From NCBI GenBank assembly GCA_963580455.1, contig OY756961.1:21185001-21249000 (forward strand): DNA of 64,000 nucleotides, given 5' to 3'. Position 1 is the first letter of the stretch. Each line of letters begins with the position of its first letter. The stretch is from Euonymus europaeus. Its lineage: Eukaryota > Streptophyta > Magnoliopsida > Celastrales > Celastraceae. The position numbers were made by a program, and so were the translations under genes. Under the pieces are notes generated by a model, which was given only the letters and a program-made list of their open reading frames with translations, ran no database searches and was not told where the DNA came from. Below are positions 11,650 to 24,068 of this stretch, in pieces.

Positions 11650-14234
11650 TAACATATTTATTAATCTAACAATAGCACTGTACACAAACATGAATCATGT
11701 GTGAAGACAATATAAAATATTATCAACCTAATAATTTTCTTTTTGAGAAAATCAACCTAATAATAGAACGATAGAAGAGTATGGACATGAATCGGAGACA
11801 ATATAATTAGATATTGAAACCACGATGTGAAATAATTAATATAATAATCTTGTGATTGTAGATGGTAGAGATCAAAGATTGCGGAGGAAATTTAGAAGAT
11901 GAGATGATGAAGAAGAAGAATAGAGGTTAGAGAAGAAGAGCAATAGTAAACCAATAATTATATTCATTTACTACTTGGTTAGTTGGTTACCAAAGGTAAC
12001 TTAGATTTCTTCATGTGGCAGACAATTTTAGAGGTGACATATATGCCAACATATATGTTAGATTCAAATGTTATAATTGTTTGGTTTATTTTTTTATTAA
12101 TAGCATATATGTTGGTGACACATGTGCAAGAACATTAAATAATTAGACAAATTAAACTAATTGGTACTCTTCATTAATGCAAGTAAGGGTAAACACACAT
12201 GAATCACGTGTGAAAACGATATAAAATATTTATCAAACTAATAATATTAGAAGTGTATGGACATGAAAAAAATAAATTATAGAAACAATTTTGCCTGCTT
12301 ATTTTTGTCAATTGTGCCATACCTCTATCAGTAAACACAAGGGTTGGATTTATTCAACACAGACATGGATCCAAACGTGCTCAGAAGAGTTTTTTTTGGA
12401 GGAGAAGATTCTAACGGATCCGTCTGTGACAATAACTGTGGCTCAGACCGAACATTCTGTGTCGTGTGAGTACTTGCACGTACGGTTATACCTAGACGAT
12501 TGCTATCGCATGGTTAACACCTAGAGAGTTGCTATGGCCGGTCGCCCATGATGACCACCCTTTCAGAAAGCCAACAAACTCCAAATTAAATAATTGCATG
12601 TAGGTAGTATGTTTCTCTCAATGGTTTTTTTAAAGTTCATACTTAATTAAATACGTCGTGCGAATCACATGTAATACAATACTCGAAAGCATTTCTTGTT
12701 TGACCTAGTAAACACGTTTTCCGAGTTTTGCGACCTCTTAATTCATAAAGATATTGATAAATAACTTATATTTTAGAAACTCGTAGTAGCTCATATCTGA
12801 ACAATATGTGTTAAATCTTAAATGGAACGGATTCGCTAAAATCTAACGAGCTTGAACCAGAACAAACAAGAAGTAAAAAAAAAAAAGAATCACTTTATAA
12901 ATCCCCAAAAATGCATCCTATAATCAAACATTCTCAAATACATGTACGCAAAGTTCACAAACATCATTTGAAATCTCAAGTTCTCAACTTCCATAACCCG
13001 AAAGAAAGTACAAAGCCATGTATTTGGGCCCACCTTGAACCAGATCCAATGGCTTCCCCAACTCATTCCCGCTCTGCTGGTGCTATAAGTGCAATCCGAC
13101 TGTCAGGATTGCCGCATCAAACCCATATGAAATTGCCTGCCCTCGATGTTTTGGACAATTTCTTTGTGAGGTTGAGATGAGCATACCCAGATTGGTGGTT
13201 GATTTCACAGCTTTTGACCTTTACCCTAAAGCTCGCTTGGTCGAAGCCCTATCTCAGTTCAAAGAATCTGAGACGTGATTCTCCTTCCCCATGATCTTGA
13301 ACAAGAACAAACAACATCAGACGAGAACAAAATCGGACGAAATGAAGAAAGCTTGGGTTGCTACGAAATGAGAGAGAGAGATGGCTGATGACTGATGAGA
13401 GCATTTTAACCGTTAGATTTGTGTGTGATTATCGAACGATTCAAATTTTGAATAGGTTAATAACCGCCGGTTGTCCCCCGGATCCCTCATCTCATCTTTT
13501 AATTTCTTATTCAATATTATTGTGTTAACTGTGCAAGTCCTCTAGCTCCATCCGAGAATAGAGACACCCTTTTTCCTTCACTACAGTGGGAATCCCTCGC
13601 CATTTCTGAGAAAGAAGGGCTTACAGTTTGGATTTTTCTTTTATTTCACTAGTTGTTTTGATTGCAGCAATCAAAGTATTGATTCAGATTTCTATAAATT
13701 TACCACATTGCTTCGTTTTTTCATGTGTTGAGAAGCAGCTGATTTTGTTTATCTCTACGAATTATTGATTCTTTATCAATCTATGTTAGATCCGATATTA
13801 TAAAAATCTGGATTCGCTAAATGAGCACATAATTAGAGGGATGTGGTCCATTATTAATAGTAGAGAAGCTTTTTTGGTTCGAAAAAAAGTAGAGGGACAT
13901 TCAGATGACCCTTTTTTAAAAAGTAAACATATATTTTCATTACTTATCCTATTCAAATATTAAAAATTGAAAAAAAATTAAAAAATTAAAATGAACCAGC
14001 ATTCCTTCGTTGTTCGACATTTTCACAATTCCATATATCAGTATCATTCAACCAATTTTTGCTTCATTGTTATTCATATCAGGTCTGAAGATTTGTTGAG
14101 ATTAATATCATATTTGATTGGTGAGATAACTTTTTGAATTGAAAAATCAAAATTCCTAAATCGTTAATAACTCAAAAACCCTAAATCCATTTAGTTTCGA
14201 TTCTGTTGAAGCCTTAAATCTTGGTCTTTTCTTA
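11650..14234 (-). repeat. Inverted duplication copy B, left part
   Basis: Positions 12170-12770 and 13600-14234 are reverse-complement matches to copy A. Between them (12780-13600) is sequence not seen in A. It includes one unit of the about 75-bp repeat found around VPS22 (about 12790-12870). It also holds a modestly GC-rich stretch (12911-13330) that may be a gene scrap: an 89-residue open frame on the plus strand and a 5'-UTR-like CT-rich stretch on the minus strand. No protein family is recognised and no gene is supported. Confidence 0.6.
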
Positions 14235-14874
14235 TGCTCCGTTTGTTTGACGGAAAATCAATTTTTGTAAAATATTTTCCTCACTTTATGTTGTTTGGGC
14301 ATGAAAAATAAAAATAGTAAGTTGAAAATGTTATATATTCAACTCAATTTTAAGACTTTAAAAATGAAAAACAACTTTCCTTCTCCACTTTTGGATGTTG
14401 TTTTCCCCAAAACTATGAGCATGAATGTGAACATATTGAGTCACGTATTTTTAACCCGATGCACACTTATGACCCGTAATACTTTAACCAAGTTAATTTA
14501 TATTGTGTTTCGCGTACATATAAACATATACGTATGATGTATATATATATATATACATATGTATGTATGCACACAATAAAAGACATTTAACAATAAAAAA
14601 TGATTTGTTCTAAAGTATTTTTATTACTGTCAATATTCTATATATATATATATATATATATGAATATGAATTCATGTATATTCACACAAAACATGCACAC
14701 ACATTTGATGGTCAACATAATAAAAAGTGTTGTATTTCAAATTTTTAATTCCAAACAAATAAACAATGGAAAATATTAGTAATTTTTTGTCAAAACACTA
14801 GAAATTAATTGTTTTTACATGATATGTTTTTCCTTTTTCATGAGATGTTTGTTTTCCGTCAAACAAACGGAGCC
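14235..14874. mobile_element. Harbinger/Tourist-like MITE, 640 bp
   Basis: The terminal inverted repeats are GCTCCGTTTGTTTGACGG on the left and its complement on the right. TTA flanks both sides (14232-14234 and 14875-14877), the target preference of PIF/Harbinger elements. Copy A, at about 818-822, has the uninterrupted site in reverse orientation. The interior is AT-rich and non-coding, with (TA)n runs at 14537-14555 and 14640-14662. Confidence 0.85.
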
Positions 14875-14922
14875 TTAGTGTTTTATTTTATTTTGCAAAA
14901 CTCAACAGAAAGAGAGGTAATG

Positions 14923-15820
14923 TGTTGGTTTTTAATTTAAGAAAAACCTAATTGACAATTGTGAGATATATTACCAATTGAATTTTGACAACAGTGAAGT
15001 AAGTTACTACGGTAGGTGAAGTAAGTTACTTCATCTGCACGGGTTTTAAGATTTTAACTTATGGGGTTTTAATTTTTATTGCATGGTGGGCTTTATGGAA
15101 GTGTTTTATAGTTAATAGACTGTCATATACAATTGGGATAGGAAGTCTATTCATATATGGAAAGCCACATAAGAGTTATATTGGAAGTTAAACATGTAAC
15201 TAACGTGGATTATCTTTGATTATTCTTATATTGTCAATTCCAGTATTGGATGTGTGATATATCTCTTCAGGTGATAGAATGCTAAGAGTGCTGTTGGGAG
15301 AAGAAGTCTTCATAGTCAAGATAAGCTGGTCTTATATATATACCATGCACGTTAATTTGAAGATTACCAAAAGCAACGCTTAATTCCAGAATATATGAGC
15401 TTCGGTCGTTATTTTTATTCTCTCTTATTGTTCTTGTAATGGTGAGATGACTCATGTGAATTGGGTCGAGATTATTTTGAGAAAGAGAGTTTTGTGTTCT
15501 TGGTGAGAATGAGTGATTCCTTGTTCATGAAGTCTTTTGGAGGCGCCAAAAGCAAGCTCTACCTAGATGGGTTGAATGTGGAGGGGAAACATACACTAAG
15601 TGAATGGGATGTACGAGTGATGTCTTTAGGTCAAAGATAGGGTTGTACTCTTGATTCGTGATTAGTGGATTGTTTCTCAAGGTTGGTCGCTCATAGACTC
15701 GAGGTTTTTCCCAGTAAGGTTTCCTCGTTAAAATCGTGGTGTTTTGATTTATTTTTATTTTCCGCATTAAGTTTCCATATATTGTTGACTAACGATCTTG
15801 GTGAGAAACACCAACCCTCA
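14923..15820 (+). repeat. 5' LTR of the Copia element
   Basis: An 898-bp LTR starting TGTTGGTTTTTA and ending ACCAACCCTCA, nearly identical to 17934-18833. Confidence 0.95.
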
Positions 15821-15845
15821 AGTGGTATCGGAGCAGGTGTCAACG

Positions 15846-16772
15846 ATGAAATCTATATCAACGAATAAAATACCACAATTTGATGGATTAAATTATTCGT
15901 ACTGGAAGGCACGCATGAGAGCTTATTTGAAATCTATTGATGAACGAGTTTGGATGTCGGTAGTAAAAGGGTATATTGAACCCGAGTCCATTGATAAATA
16001 GGGTAACGAAACTCTTAAACCTCTTGAAAAATAGACTAAAGGTGACCTTGAAAATGCAGGTTGGAACAGTAAGGCGATGAATGCTATATTTTCTGCTTTG
16101 AATATTTCTGAATTTTGCAGGATCTCACATTGTGATAAAGCAAAAGTGGCATGGGATTTACTAGAAGTGACACATGAAGGCAAAAATCTAGTAAAACGTT
16201 CAAAACTTCAACGACTCACTTCGAGTTTTGAAAGCCTGAAGATGGAGGAGAATGAGATGTTTGATGACTTCTATGCGAAGTTGAGTGACATAGTCAATAC
16301 CTCATTTACTCTTGGGGAACCATTTGAGCCGAGCAAGGTGGTAAGAAAAATTCTCAGATCTTTACCAGAGAGGTTCATGATGAAAGTTGCAGCAATCGAG
16401 GAGAGCAAAGACATTGATAAAATAAAGGTAGAAGAATTAGTTGGCTCTCTACAAACTTTTGAGGTAAATTTTCTTGAACCTAAAAAATCTAAAGACATCG
16501 CTCATCCCTCCCATTCAGTGTATTGCTTCAACCTCAATCAACCTAAACAAGGTAGAGTCCACTCTCGAATCCCTCAAGAGTCTTACCACATACGAAACTC
16601 TCAAACGATAATCTCCAATACAAATCTCCTCACTACAAATCACTCATTTAAACACTCAAGATCACACATGAAACAAAAAGTGAATTGTTTTTCAAAAACC
16701 CAACACGCTCAAAACTCTCCCAAAGATAGTTTCGGTAATCTTCAAAACGGTAACACTTTTAAACGAACGTGA
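15846..16772 (+). pseudogene. Copia gag (UBN2-type), two internal stops
   Basis: The frame opens at ATG 15846, 26 bp after the 5' LTR, with the Copia gag signature FDGLNYSYWKARMRAYL. It is closed by TAG at 15999-16001 and again at 16032-16034, and then stays open in the same frame to 16772. The later part has the UBN2 pattern (CDKAKVAWDLLEV; LQRLTSSFESLKM; KILRSLPERF). Gag would form the virus-like particle that packages the element RNA. No CCHC zinc knuckle is visible in the C-terminal part, and no pol follows. With two nonsense codons and no knuckle it is probably inactive, unless it is mobilised in trans. Confidence 0.9.
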
Positions 16773-17129
16773 ATGGAGTTTGTTCCTAAGAAAAATACTA
16801 GGGGTGATTACAATAGAATAGATTTTCAAGTAGTTTGAGGTAACAAGTGGGTGAGATATGTGATTTAATTCTTGATCTATGATTAAAATATTGATTGTTT
16901 GATGTTACCTCTGAATGTGTTTATTGTTAAATGGCTAATCCGTTCATAAAATTGAAAAGATCATGTTATTAGTCATATATTGTTTTTCACAAATCTCTAC
17001 TTGCAAAGTCTGATTGACATAATGCTTGAGATTTGTCTTGATAGATCTGTGGAACAATTCTTTGGGAAACTTGATGCAAGTAATTCAAATGGAAAGGGCT
17101 ACGTCAAAGGAATTTAAAAAAAAAAGAAA

Positions 17130-17290
17130 AGAAAGAAAAAATGGTATGTATCTCTTGAAATAAAGGGAGCTACCTAAGGCTAGAAGGTATGTATCTTTTG
17201 AAATAAAGAGAGCTACCTAAGCTTGACTCTGAAAGCCGCCATGAATTTAAAAGTTTCACCTCTTGAAATAAAGGGGGATAATCTTGTATG
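17130..17290 (+). repeat. Short direct repeats in the Copia internal region
   Basis: Three imperfect copies of CTTGAAATAAAG followed by a GGGAGCTACCTAAG-like tail lie between gag and the 3' LTR. No coding content is visible from 16773 to 17933. Confidence 0.7.
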
Positions 17291-17933
17291 TTGCTTGCAT
17301 GTGCATAAAAGTACCAAAAGATTTCGATTTGACAACCTATGGAAAGTCAATCTCTTGTATTATGTTATATCTTGATCTAACAAGTTTTTTGGATTCACAC
17401 ACAGATGCACATGAACAAATAACATGCATCAGATTTCAAGGATATGATGAGAAAATAGTAAGTTCATTTCTTGAACACATCTTATGGTAACTCTTCTTTA
17501 TCATTGTTTTAATTCTTTTGATTGAGTACCAAAATCTATAAGTTCCATCCTTGAAACCAATTTCTCTTGATTTCCTATTTTATTTGGCCTCACTGTTATG
17601 TGTTTTAATTCTTTGGGATGGCCTAGTTTTGTTCTATGTGAAAATATGTTCAAGTATGTAGGCCAAGTGAGAAGTAAGCTACAATATCACTTCATTCCCC
17701 AAGAAATTTTGAAATTTTGAGAGTCTATTTTTGACAATTTGTGGGTCAAAAAAGAGGGAGATAACTTATTAAAGGGGAGATAACATAATGAGGGGGTGTT
17801 GTTTAGGATATTATGCTCGGTTTATGGGTGTGTTTACATATGCAAGATATTGATTATTTACATTGAAGAAGCATATGTGTGTTGTTTGTTTGTTGTGTAG
17901 GTATTTTGATCCCATAATTGTCAAGGGGGAGAT

Positions 17934-18833
17934 TGTTGGTTTTTAATTTAAGAAAAACCTAATTGACAATTGTGAGAAATATTTAACCAATTGAATTTTG
18001 ACAACAGTGAAGTAAGTTCCTACGGTAGGTGAAGTAAGTTACTTCATCTGCACGGGTTTTAAGATTTTAACTTATGGGCTTTTAATTTTTATTGCATGGT
18101 GGGCTTTATGGAAGTGTTTTATAGTTAATAGACTATCATATACAATTGGGATAGGAAGTCTATTCATATATGGAAAGCCACATAAGAGTTATATTGGAAG
18201 TTAAACATGTAACTAACGTGGATTATCTTTGATTATTCTTATATTATCAATTCCAGTATTGGATGTGTGATATATCTCTTCAGGTGATAGAATGCTAAGA
18301 GTGCTGGTGGGAGAAGAAGTCTTCATAGTCAAGATAAGCTGGTCTTATATATATACCATGCACGTTAATTTGAAGATTACCGAAAGCAATGCTTAATTCC
18401 AGAATATATGAGCTTCAGTCGTTATTTTTATTCTCTCTTATTGTTCTTGTAATGGTGAGATGACTCATGTGAATTGGGTCGAGATTATTTTGAGAAAGAG
18501 AGTTTTGTGTTCTTAGTGAGAAGGAGTGATTCCTTGTTCATGAAGTCTTTTGGAGGCGCCAAAAGCAAGCTCTATCTAGGTGGGTTGAATGTGGAGGGGA
18601 AACATACACTAAGTGAATGAGATGTACGAGCGATGTCTTTAGGTCAAAGATAGGGTTGTACTCTTGATTCGTGATTAGTGGATTGTTTCTCAAGGTTGGT
18701 CGCTCATAGACTCGAGGTTTTTCCCAGTAAGGTTTCCTTGTTAAAATCGTGGTGTTTTGATTTGTTTTTATTTTTCGCATTAAGTTTCCATATATTGTTG
18801 GATAACGATCTTGGTTAGAAACACCAACCCTCA
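17934..18833 (+). repeat. 3' LTR of the Copia element
   Basis: A 900-bp LTR starting TGTTGGTTTTTA directly after a purine tract and ending at the right-hand TAATG duplication. Confidence 0.95.
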
Positions 18834-18838
18834 TAATG

Positions 18839-20690
18839 GCATTAGCAGCAGTGTTGGAATGACAATAAGGCACAATGCTACAACATTCTTAACATTCAAC
18901 ATTTATTGTCGACCTAGTTTTGAAAAACTGTGTTAGATATCATTAATTAAGAGGGTCCATTTCTTTCCTTCTTTCTGGCGGTAGATAATATAGAACTAGT
19001 ACGATGCCCAGACGTTGCCCCGAGTCAATATTTTTTATGGTTTATGGTGCAGAGGATAATAGGCGAAAACTCTTTATAATTGTCTCTAAATATATTAATA
19101 AACATAAATATAAAGGAGATTGTTAATACAAATTGAAATTTCTATGAAATGAAATGAAATTGATATTGATAATTGAAAACGGTCTAGGAACTTTGAGTTA
19201 GGAACATACATATAAACTGACAATAGGTTTTTATGCAGAAACCAAGACTATCTTTGTTCTGAGAGAACTAGTTAAGTTTAATTTCAATGCTAATGGCAAA
19301 AATATAATTATAAGTAATTTTTACAACTCCGCACAATTTTAACGATCTAACAATGCAATCAAAGTGAAAGCATTCATTGTCCGGTTTCATGTCATCGTTT
19401 TCTCTGCTTTTGTCTCTCTTGATTTGGCGTATTTTTGGTTTAGTTTTGCCTGTTTGTTGAAGTTCTTGTAACCATGGTATTCCTCCGCCATAAGCGAGAC
19501 TATTAATAAATTTAATGAGGTACCGTCCTCTTTTATAAAAAAAAAGCATCTTTTAAGAGCAAAGGTTAACATGTGTAATATTTATGATAAATAATAATTG
19601 TAGATAAAATAAAATATTTTAGTGATAGAACATAAAAAATGGTTAGGGTTATAATTTTGTTGTCCACTCATGCTTGGAGTTAAATTAGTAGCTAGATATA
19701 ATTGTTTTGGTGCAGAGCAGAAGTTCATGGCTGCAATTAATGCGATTAAATTGGGTGACTAAACATTTTATCTCTCTCAATTATCAGCAATTAGCCAAAA
19801 TATTTTTTGGTAGGTAGGCCACATTGCTGTGGGCTCTAAGTTGTTTGAATAGGGTTATATTTTGTATACGTGTTGACTAACCAAACGACGTCCTAAGTAT
19901 TTGTACCTACAAACAAAAATAAAAATATCAATCCATAAACAAAGAGCACAACGCAGTTCTCTAATACAACTTGGATTTCCAATTCGACATGTTAATGCTA
20001 AAAATATAAAAGAAGGAGCACAAGACTACACTCTTGCTCCTAGGATCGAAGAGGACTTTGAGGTTCAGCACACATTACCACTTTAACAAACTACACACAC
20101 AGTATATATGATTGCTCTCATACGCAGGCCATGTACAAGCTTATTTACAGGCTGACATTCTTAGCCATTGGAATTAAAACAAACTTAATTTACCCATTTT
20201 GTGACCCGGATCACTTTTGACCCAAATCCCTTATGATGTTGCGCAATGAATATCTGAATCTTCGGTCCTTTCACTTCCCAATCTCGACATCCGAGTTTAC
20301 GAATCTTTGCATTTGGAAGATTTCTAAGATTTCTTATAGAGACATACGAATCACGACATGCAAATCTTTCATCTTCGCATTTTTTAGATTCCCTCTTTAC
20401 GTTTCCGAGCCTTCCACATCGCACAATCTTCCTATTGTTCTTCATTTTGTTCTCTCATACCCAATAAATTGATTTGGGTGGGGAGCTTGTGTTTCCCCTT
20501 TTTGGATTAGGGAGTTCGTATGGTTGAATAAGTTTTCAAAATGTTCTGATTTTGTGTGACTTTGGGTAAGCACAGGTTGGATTTGGAGGTTCTTTTTTTA
20601 TAATAAGATACAAACAGAGAATGAAAACATCAATAAAAAAGTAATGCTTTGTCTGGAAGCTCTTGTTCTTGAGTTCTGTTTTTACTTTGA
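18839..20690 (-). repeat. Inverted duplication copy B, right part
   Basis: Positions 18834-18990 and 20107-20690 match copy A in reverse. The intervening 1.1 kb (about 18990-20105) is extra in copy B and has no recognised termini. It begins near CTAGTACGATGCCCAGACG, which loosely resembles sequences at some Helitron ends, but I could not find a 3' hairpin, so it stays unassigned. No gene is supported. Confidence 0.7.
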
Positions 20691-21420
20691 TTAGTTCAGT
20701 TCATTGTTTCTGTTTTGTGAGCGCTATCAACTTTGGAGAAAAACCCAACAACGGAATACAATCCATTTGGGTTGGAGAAGAACCCAAGTTTGGAGGTCTT
20801 GAACAGGCTGTGGAGATAAGTCCGAAAAGATGAATTGAAATATGCCAAAGAAGTTTGGAGTGGAAACGATGGAAAAACAAGTTCGTGTGATGTGTATTCT
20901 ACAGAGAAGAATCGAAAAAGAAAAACCATATGGGTCGGTGCAGGTTTGGGTCTAGAAAATGGGTATTTTGAGGCTGCTAATCTTTGACCATCCATTAGAT
21001 CTAATGGTTTTTACAATCGAAGTCCGTAAAGTTTTAAAATAAGGGTCTGCTTATAAGAGTAGGCCTATATACGTGAAAGGAAAATGCTAAACGTCCATAG
21101 ACTTTAGCATACATAACTTACATAATCTATGTGGCGTGTTGATTGTGCATGCCACCTAGACTTTTGGGGAGACAAAAAAATTTGTCTTGTTTTGTGGTAC
21201 CCTAGTTCCCGCCTACTATCATGTTAGATTCCCGCTTATCTCTCCTAGTTTGTAACTCAACATTTTCTCTTTCCTGGTTACTGTCAGTTCAGTTGTACCT
21301 TGCTTTAGTCACCCTATTCTCTTTCATAATTTTAGTCACATCAACTTTACTTCTCTCATCTTATTTCAATATTTAAATTGAATCTAAAAATTTTATGGAT
21401 ATGAAAAAATTAAGCATGAT
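20691..21420. other. Intergenic, nothing recognised
   Basis: Open frames up to 99 residues (20696-20995, minus) lack a recognisable domain. I see no repeat termini. Confidence 0.5.
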
Positions 21421-21429
21421 TACATTGCG

Positions 21430-23200
21430 TTTTAATTTAACAGTGTCTTATTACATTGTGTTTAAGTGTGACATTGTCTTTTTACATTATGTTGACCATT
21501 AGATAGAGCCTTATTATATGGTGTTTTATTTTGACAGTGACTTATTCATTTGTGTTTTAAATTCTTCAGTGTTTTATTACACTGTGTTTTATTACCTTGT
21601 GTATTAAATTCATTATAGTGTCTTATTTCATTATTTTTTTATTTTTCAGTGTCTTATTACATTGTGTTGACTATTAGGCAGTGTTTAATTACAATGTGTT
21701 TAATCTTGAGAGTTTCTTATTACAATGCATATTGTCCTTGTATTATTTGCAATATTTTTCATGATTGTCCAATGTACTTATCATTGTTCTTATGTTCGTT
21801 ATTTCATGGGTATGAAAATAGTGTTTTCTTGAGAAATGACATATGTTCTCGGTCAACTTAAGGCTTTCTAATAGAGTTTTGATAGCTCTCAATTTGATTT
21901 AAATTGTAATTCATTGGGCTGCTTACGAGCCTTCTCCGATGTATTAGATTTCGCCTTGTCCGTACCTTTGGAAACATTTTTAGACCGCGATAAACTACCC
22001 TTTGCCATCTATAACAATGTTACATTAATTTCAAAAACATCCAATGTAGTAAAAATATGGTGCAATGCAATGTAACAATCAATTACACACAATGTAATAT
22101 ATCATATGGCCAATGTCATAACATATCCATTTGCAATGAGCTCCCATAATATAGCAAATGAAGTTTTCTTCACACAATCCATTTGCTTCTCTGTCAGCTG
22201 TAGACTTCCTAGTATAGTATTGATAGCTCCCAAATTCGACTTAAATTGCATTTCGTTTGGCAACTTACGGGTCTTACTCGGCGTCTTAGTTTTCACTTTT
22301 GATATAGACTTCGATCGCTTTTTAGAGCGCGATGAACTTCCCTTCCCCATCTACAATAATGATCTATTACATTGTTCATCATGTAATATAATTACAGTTT
22401 CAAAACAACGTAATTTCAAACCCTCCAATGTAACAGTTCAATCAAAGCAAATGAAATAATAACAAAAAATACAACTCCAGTAGCAACCATAAACAAAAAC
22501 AATGTAATTCCTACTGCCTCCTCAAGACAAATGCAATTTAATTATCACATTTAAAAATGCCCAATGTTATACTCTATGAGTTAGTTTGAACACTGCAATA
22601 TAGCAATCAAGATCATGAAACATATGAACCAGTAGAATAGCCCACATTACCAATGTCACAAATCCAAAATAATAAATCTTATTAACATTGTGTTCCTCAA
22701 ATATTCATTACAATGCTCTCCCAAATCCAAAAAATGTAATTGCAAACTCTCAAATGTAACAGTTCAATCAAAGCAAATGTAATAATAACAAAAAATATTA
22801 TTCCAATAGTAATCATAAACAAAAACAATGTAATTCCTAATGCCTCCTCAACACAAATGCAATTTAATTATCACATTTCAAAAAATGTCCAATGTTATAC
22901 TCTATGTGTTACTTTGAACAATGCAATATAGAAATCAATATCATGAAACATATGAACTAGGAGAATAGCCCACATTACCAATGTTACAAACCCAAAATAG
23001 TAAATCTTATTAACATTGTGTTCCTCAAATATTCATTATCATGCTCTCCCAAATCCATCCAATGTACCAATCAACATTACTAATGTCATAGTATGAAATG
23101 TAAGTGATCAGAACACAATGTACATATAATAGAACAATGTAAAAAACAAAAACTTCCATCAAATCCAAATTTTTAAAAATAAGATCGTGCTATAAACAAT
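21430..23200. repeat. Inward-facing arrays of a TTATTACATTGTG word
   Basis: From 21430 to 21740 the word TCTTATTACATTGTGTTT recurs about every 20-40 bp in the forward direction. From about 22020 to 23180 its reverse-complement core ACAATGTAAT recurs many times. A longer block is repeated at about 22440-22690 and 22745-23045. The arrays surround two small related minus-strand open frames. No terminal repeats are found at the outer edges. Confidence 0.75.
22102..22350 (-). pseudogene. Ser/Lys-rich N-terminal exon, MULE/Ulp1-associated type (tentative)
   Basis: An 82-residue frame with a basic, serine-rich start (GKGSSSRSKKRSKSISKVK) is followed by a segment containing LQLTEKQMDCVKKTSF. That segment resembles the conserved lead-in of plant proteins carried by Ulp1-bearing Mutator-like elements (the pattern LxxxQKxxVxxxGF). 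I cannot see the remaining domains. A second, more decayed copy of the same start lies just downstream on the same strand (21857-22012, minus), which suggests duplication inside the element. The family link is an inference from one short motif. It sits between the inward-facing keyword arrays. Confidence 0.35.
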
Positions 23201-23500
23201 TTATTACATTGGCATATTCGTTCTCAAAAGAATATTCAGTTGACCTTTACATCACACATACACAATAATATTTCAAAGTACTCTATAAAATCCAAACAAA
23301 TTGAATGCAATTTTTAGCAGAAATGAGTTCATATGACACTCATAAAATTGCAAAAATAAGTGCAAAAAATAAGTTATAAACTCACCAGTGCAGTTCTAGA
23401 GGAAATAAAATACAATGTCTTCCGCAAATCGACACACTGTTGTTCCAGCCACAGGAATGGTCGCCAAACACAAGAACAGGGCAGCGATCATGAAACGATA

Positions 23501-24068
23501 ATTGCCGAAAGTGAAGAAAAAATGCTACTGGACGAGAGGATTTTTTTCGTTGCTTCCAGAACCTCTTTTGGGTTGCAATGTCAATGGTTTTACATTATGA
23601 AGTTCAGTTGTTTTTTCCTGGGTAAATGTGTCATTAACTCTAGTTACATGACCATGGTAGAAATGTAATTATTACCAGCTTTTGAATATTTAAATTTCAA
23701 AAAAGCTGATTGTGCTACCAACGTGTAATGCCACAGGATATGGACATTATGGATACATATCTCTATGTACAACTAGTATTACCGATTGCCGAAAGTGAAG
23801 AAAAAATGCTACTGGACGAGAGGATTTTTTTCGTTGCTTCCAGAACCTCTTTTGGGTTGCAATGTCAATGGTTTTACATTATGAAGTTCAGTTGTTTTTT
23901 CCTGGGTAAATGTGCCATTAACTCTAGTTACATGACCATGGTAGAAATGTAATTATTACCAGCTTTTGAATATTTAAATTTCAAAAAAGCTGATTGTGCT
24001 ACCAACGTGTAATGCCACAGGATATGGACATTATGGATACATATCTCTATGTACAACTAGTATTACCG
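23501..24068. repeat. 284-bp tandem duplication, two near-identical copies
   Basis: Copies at 23501-23784 and 23785-24068 both begin ATTGCCGAAAGTGAAG and end near CTAGTATTACCG. They differ at very few bases (for example TGTGTCATTAAC and TGTGCCATTAAC). Each carries the same short open frame ending in TMVEM. That frame has no known domain and is not supported as a gene. Confidence 0.95.

Larger units (their letters stand above)
14923..18833 (+). mobile_element. Gag-only Copia-type LTR retrotransposon
   Basis: A complete element with two LTRs (14923-15820 and 17934-18833), flanked by the 5-bp duplication TAATG (14918-14922 and 18834-18838). A tRNA-Met-type primer site, TGGTATCGGAGC, starts two bases after the 5' LTR. 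A purine tract containing AAGGGGGAGA precedes the 3' LTR. The internal region is only about 2.1 kb: a Copia gag frame with stops and no protease, integrase or reverse transcriptase. It is therefore a non-autonomous derivative that would need enzymes from a relative. The LTRs differ at only a few positions, so the insertion is fairly young. Copy A has the empty site. Confidence 0.95.

Noticed and set aside
12911..13180. 89-residue open frame, plus strand
   Set aside because: No recognisable domain; the GC-rich stretch may be a gene scrap, but neither strand gives a supported gene.
18990..20105. Helitron insertion in copy B
   Set aside because: Only a loose resemblance at one end; no CTRR terminus with hairpin and no A|T target evidence could be found.
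22106..22459. 117-residue open frame, plus strand
   Set aside because: Antisense shadow of the Ser/Lys-rich minus-strand frame, which has the more convincing composition.
23360..23952. Two open frames sharing about 50 identical residues
   Set aside because: They exist because of the 284-bp tandem duplication; no domain, no conserved start context.
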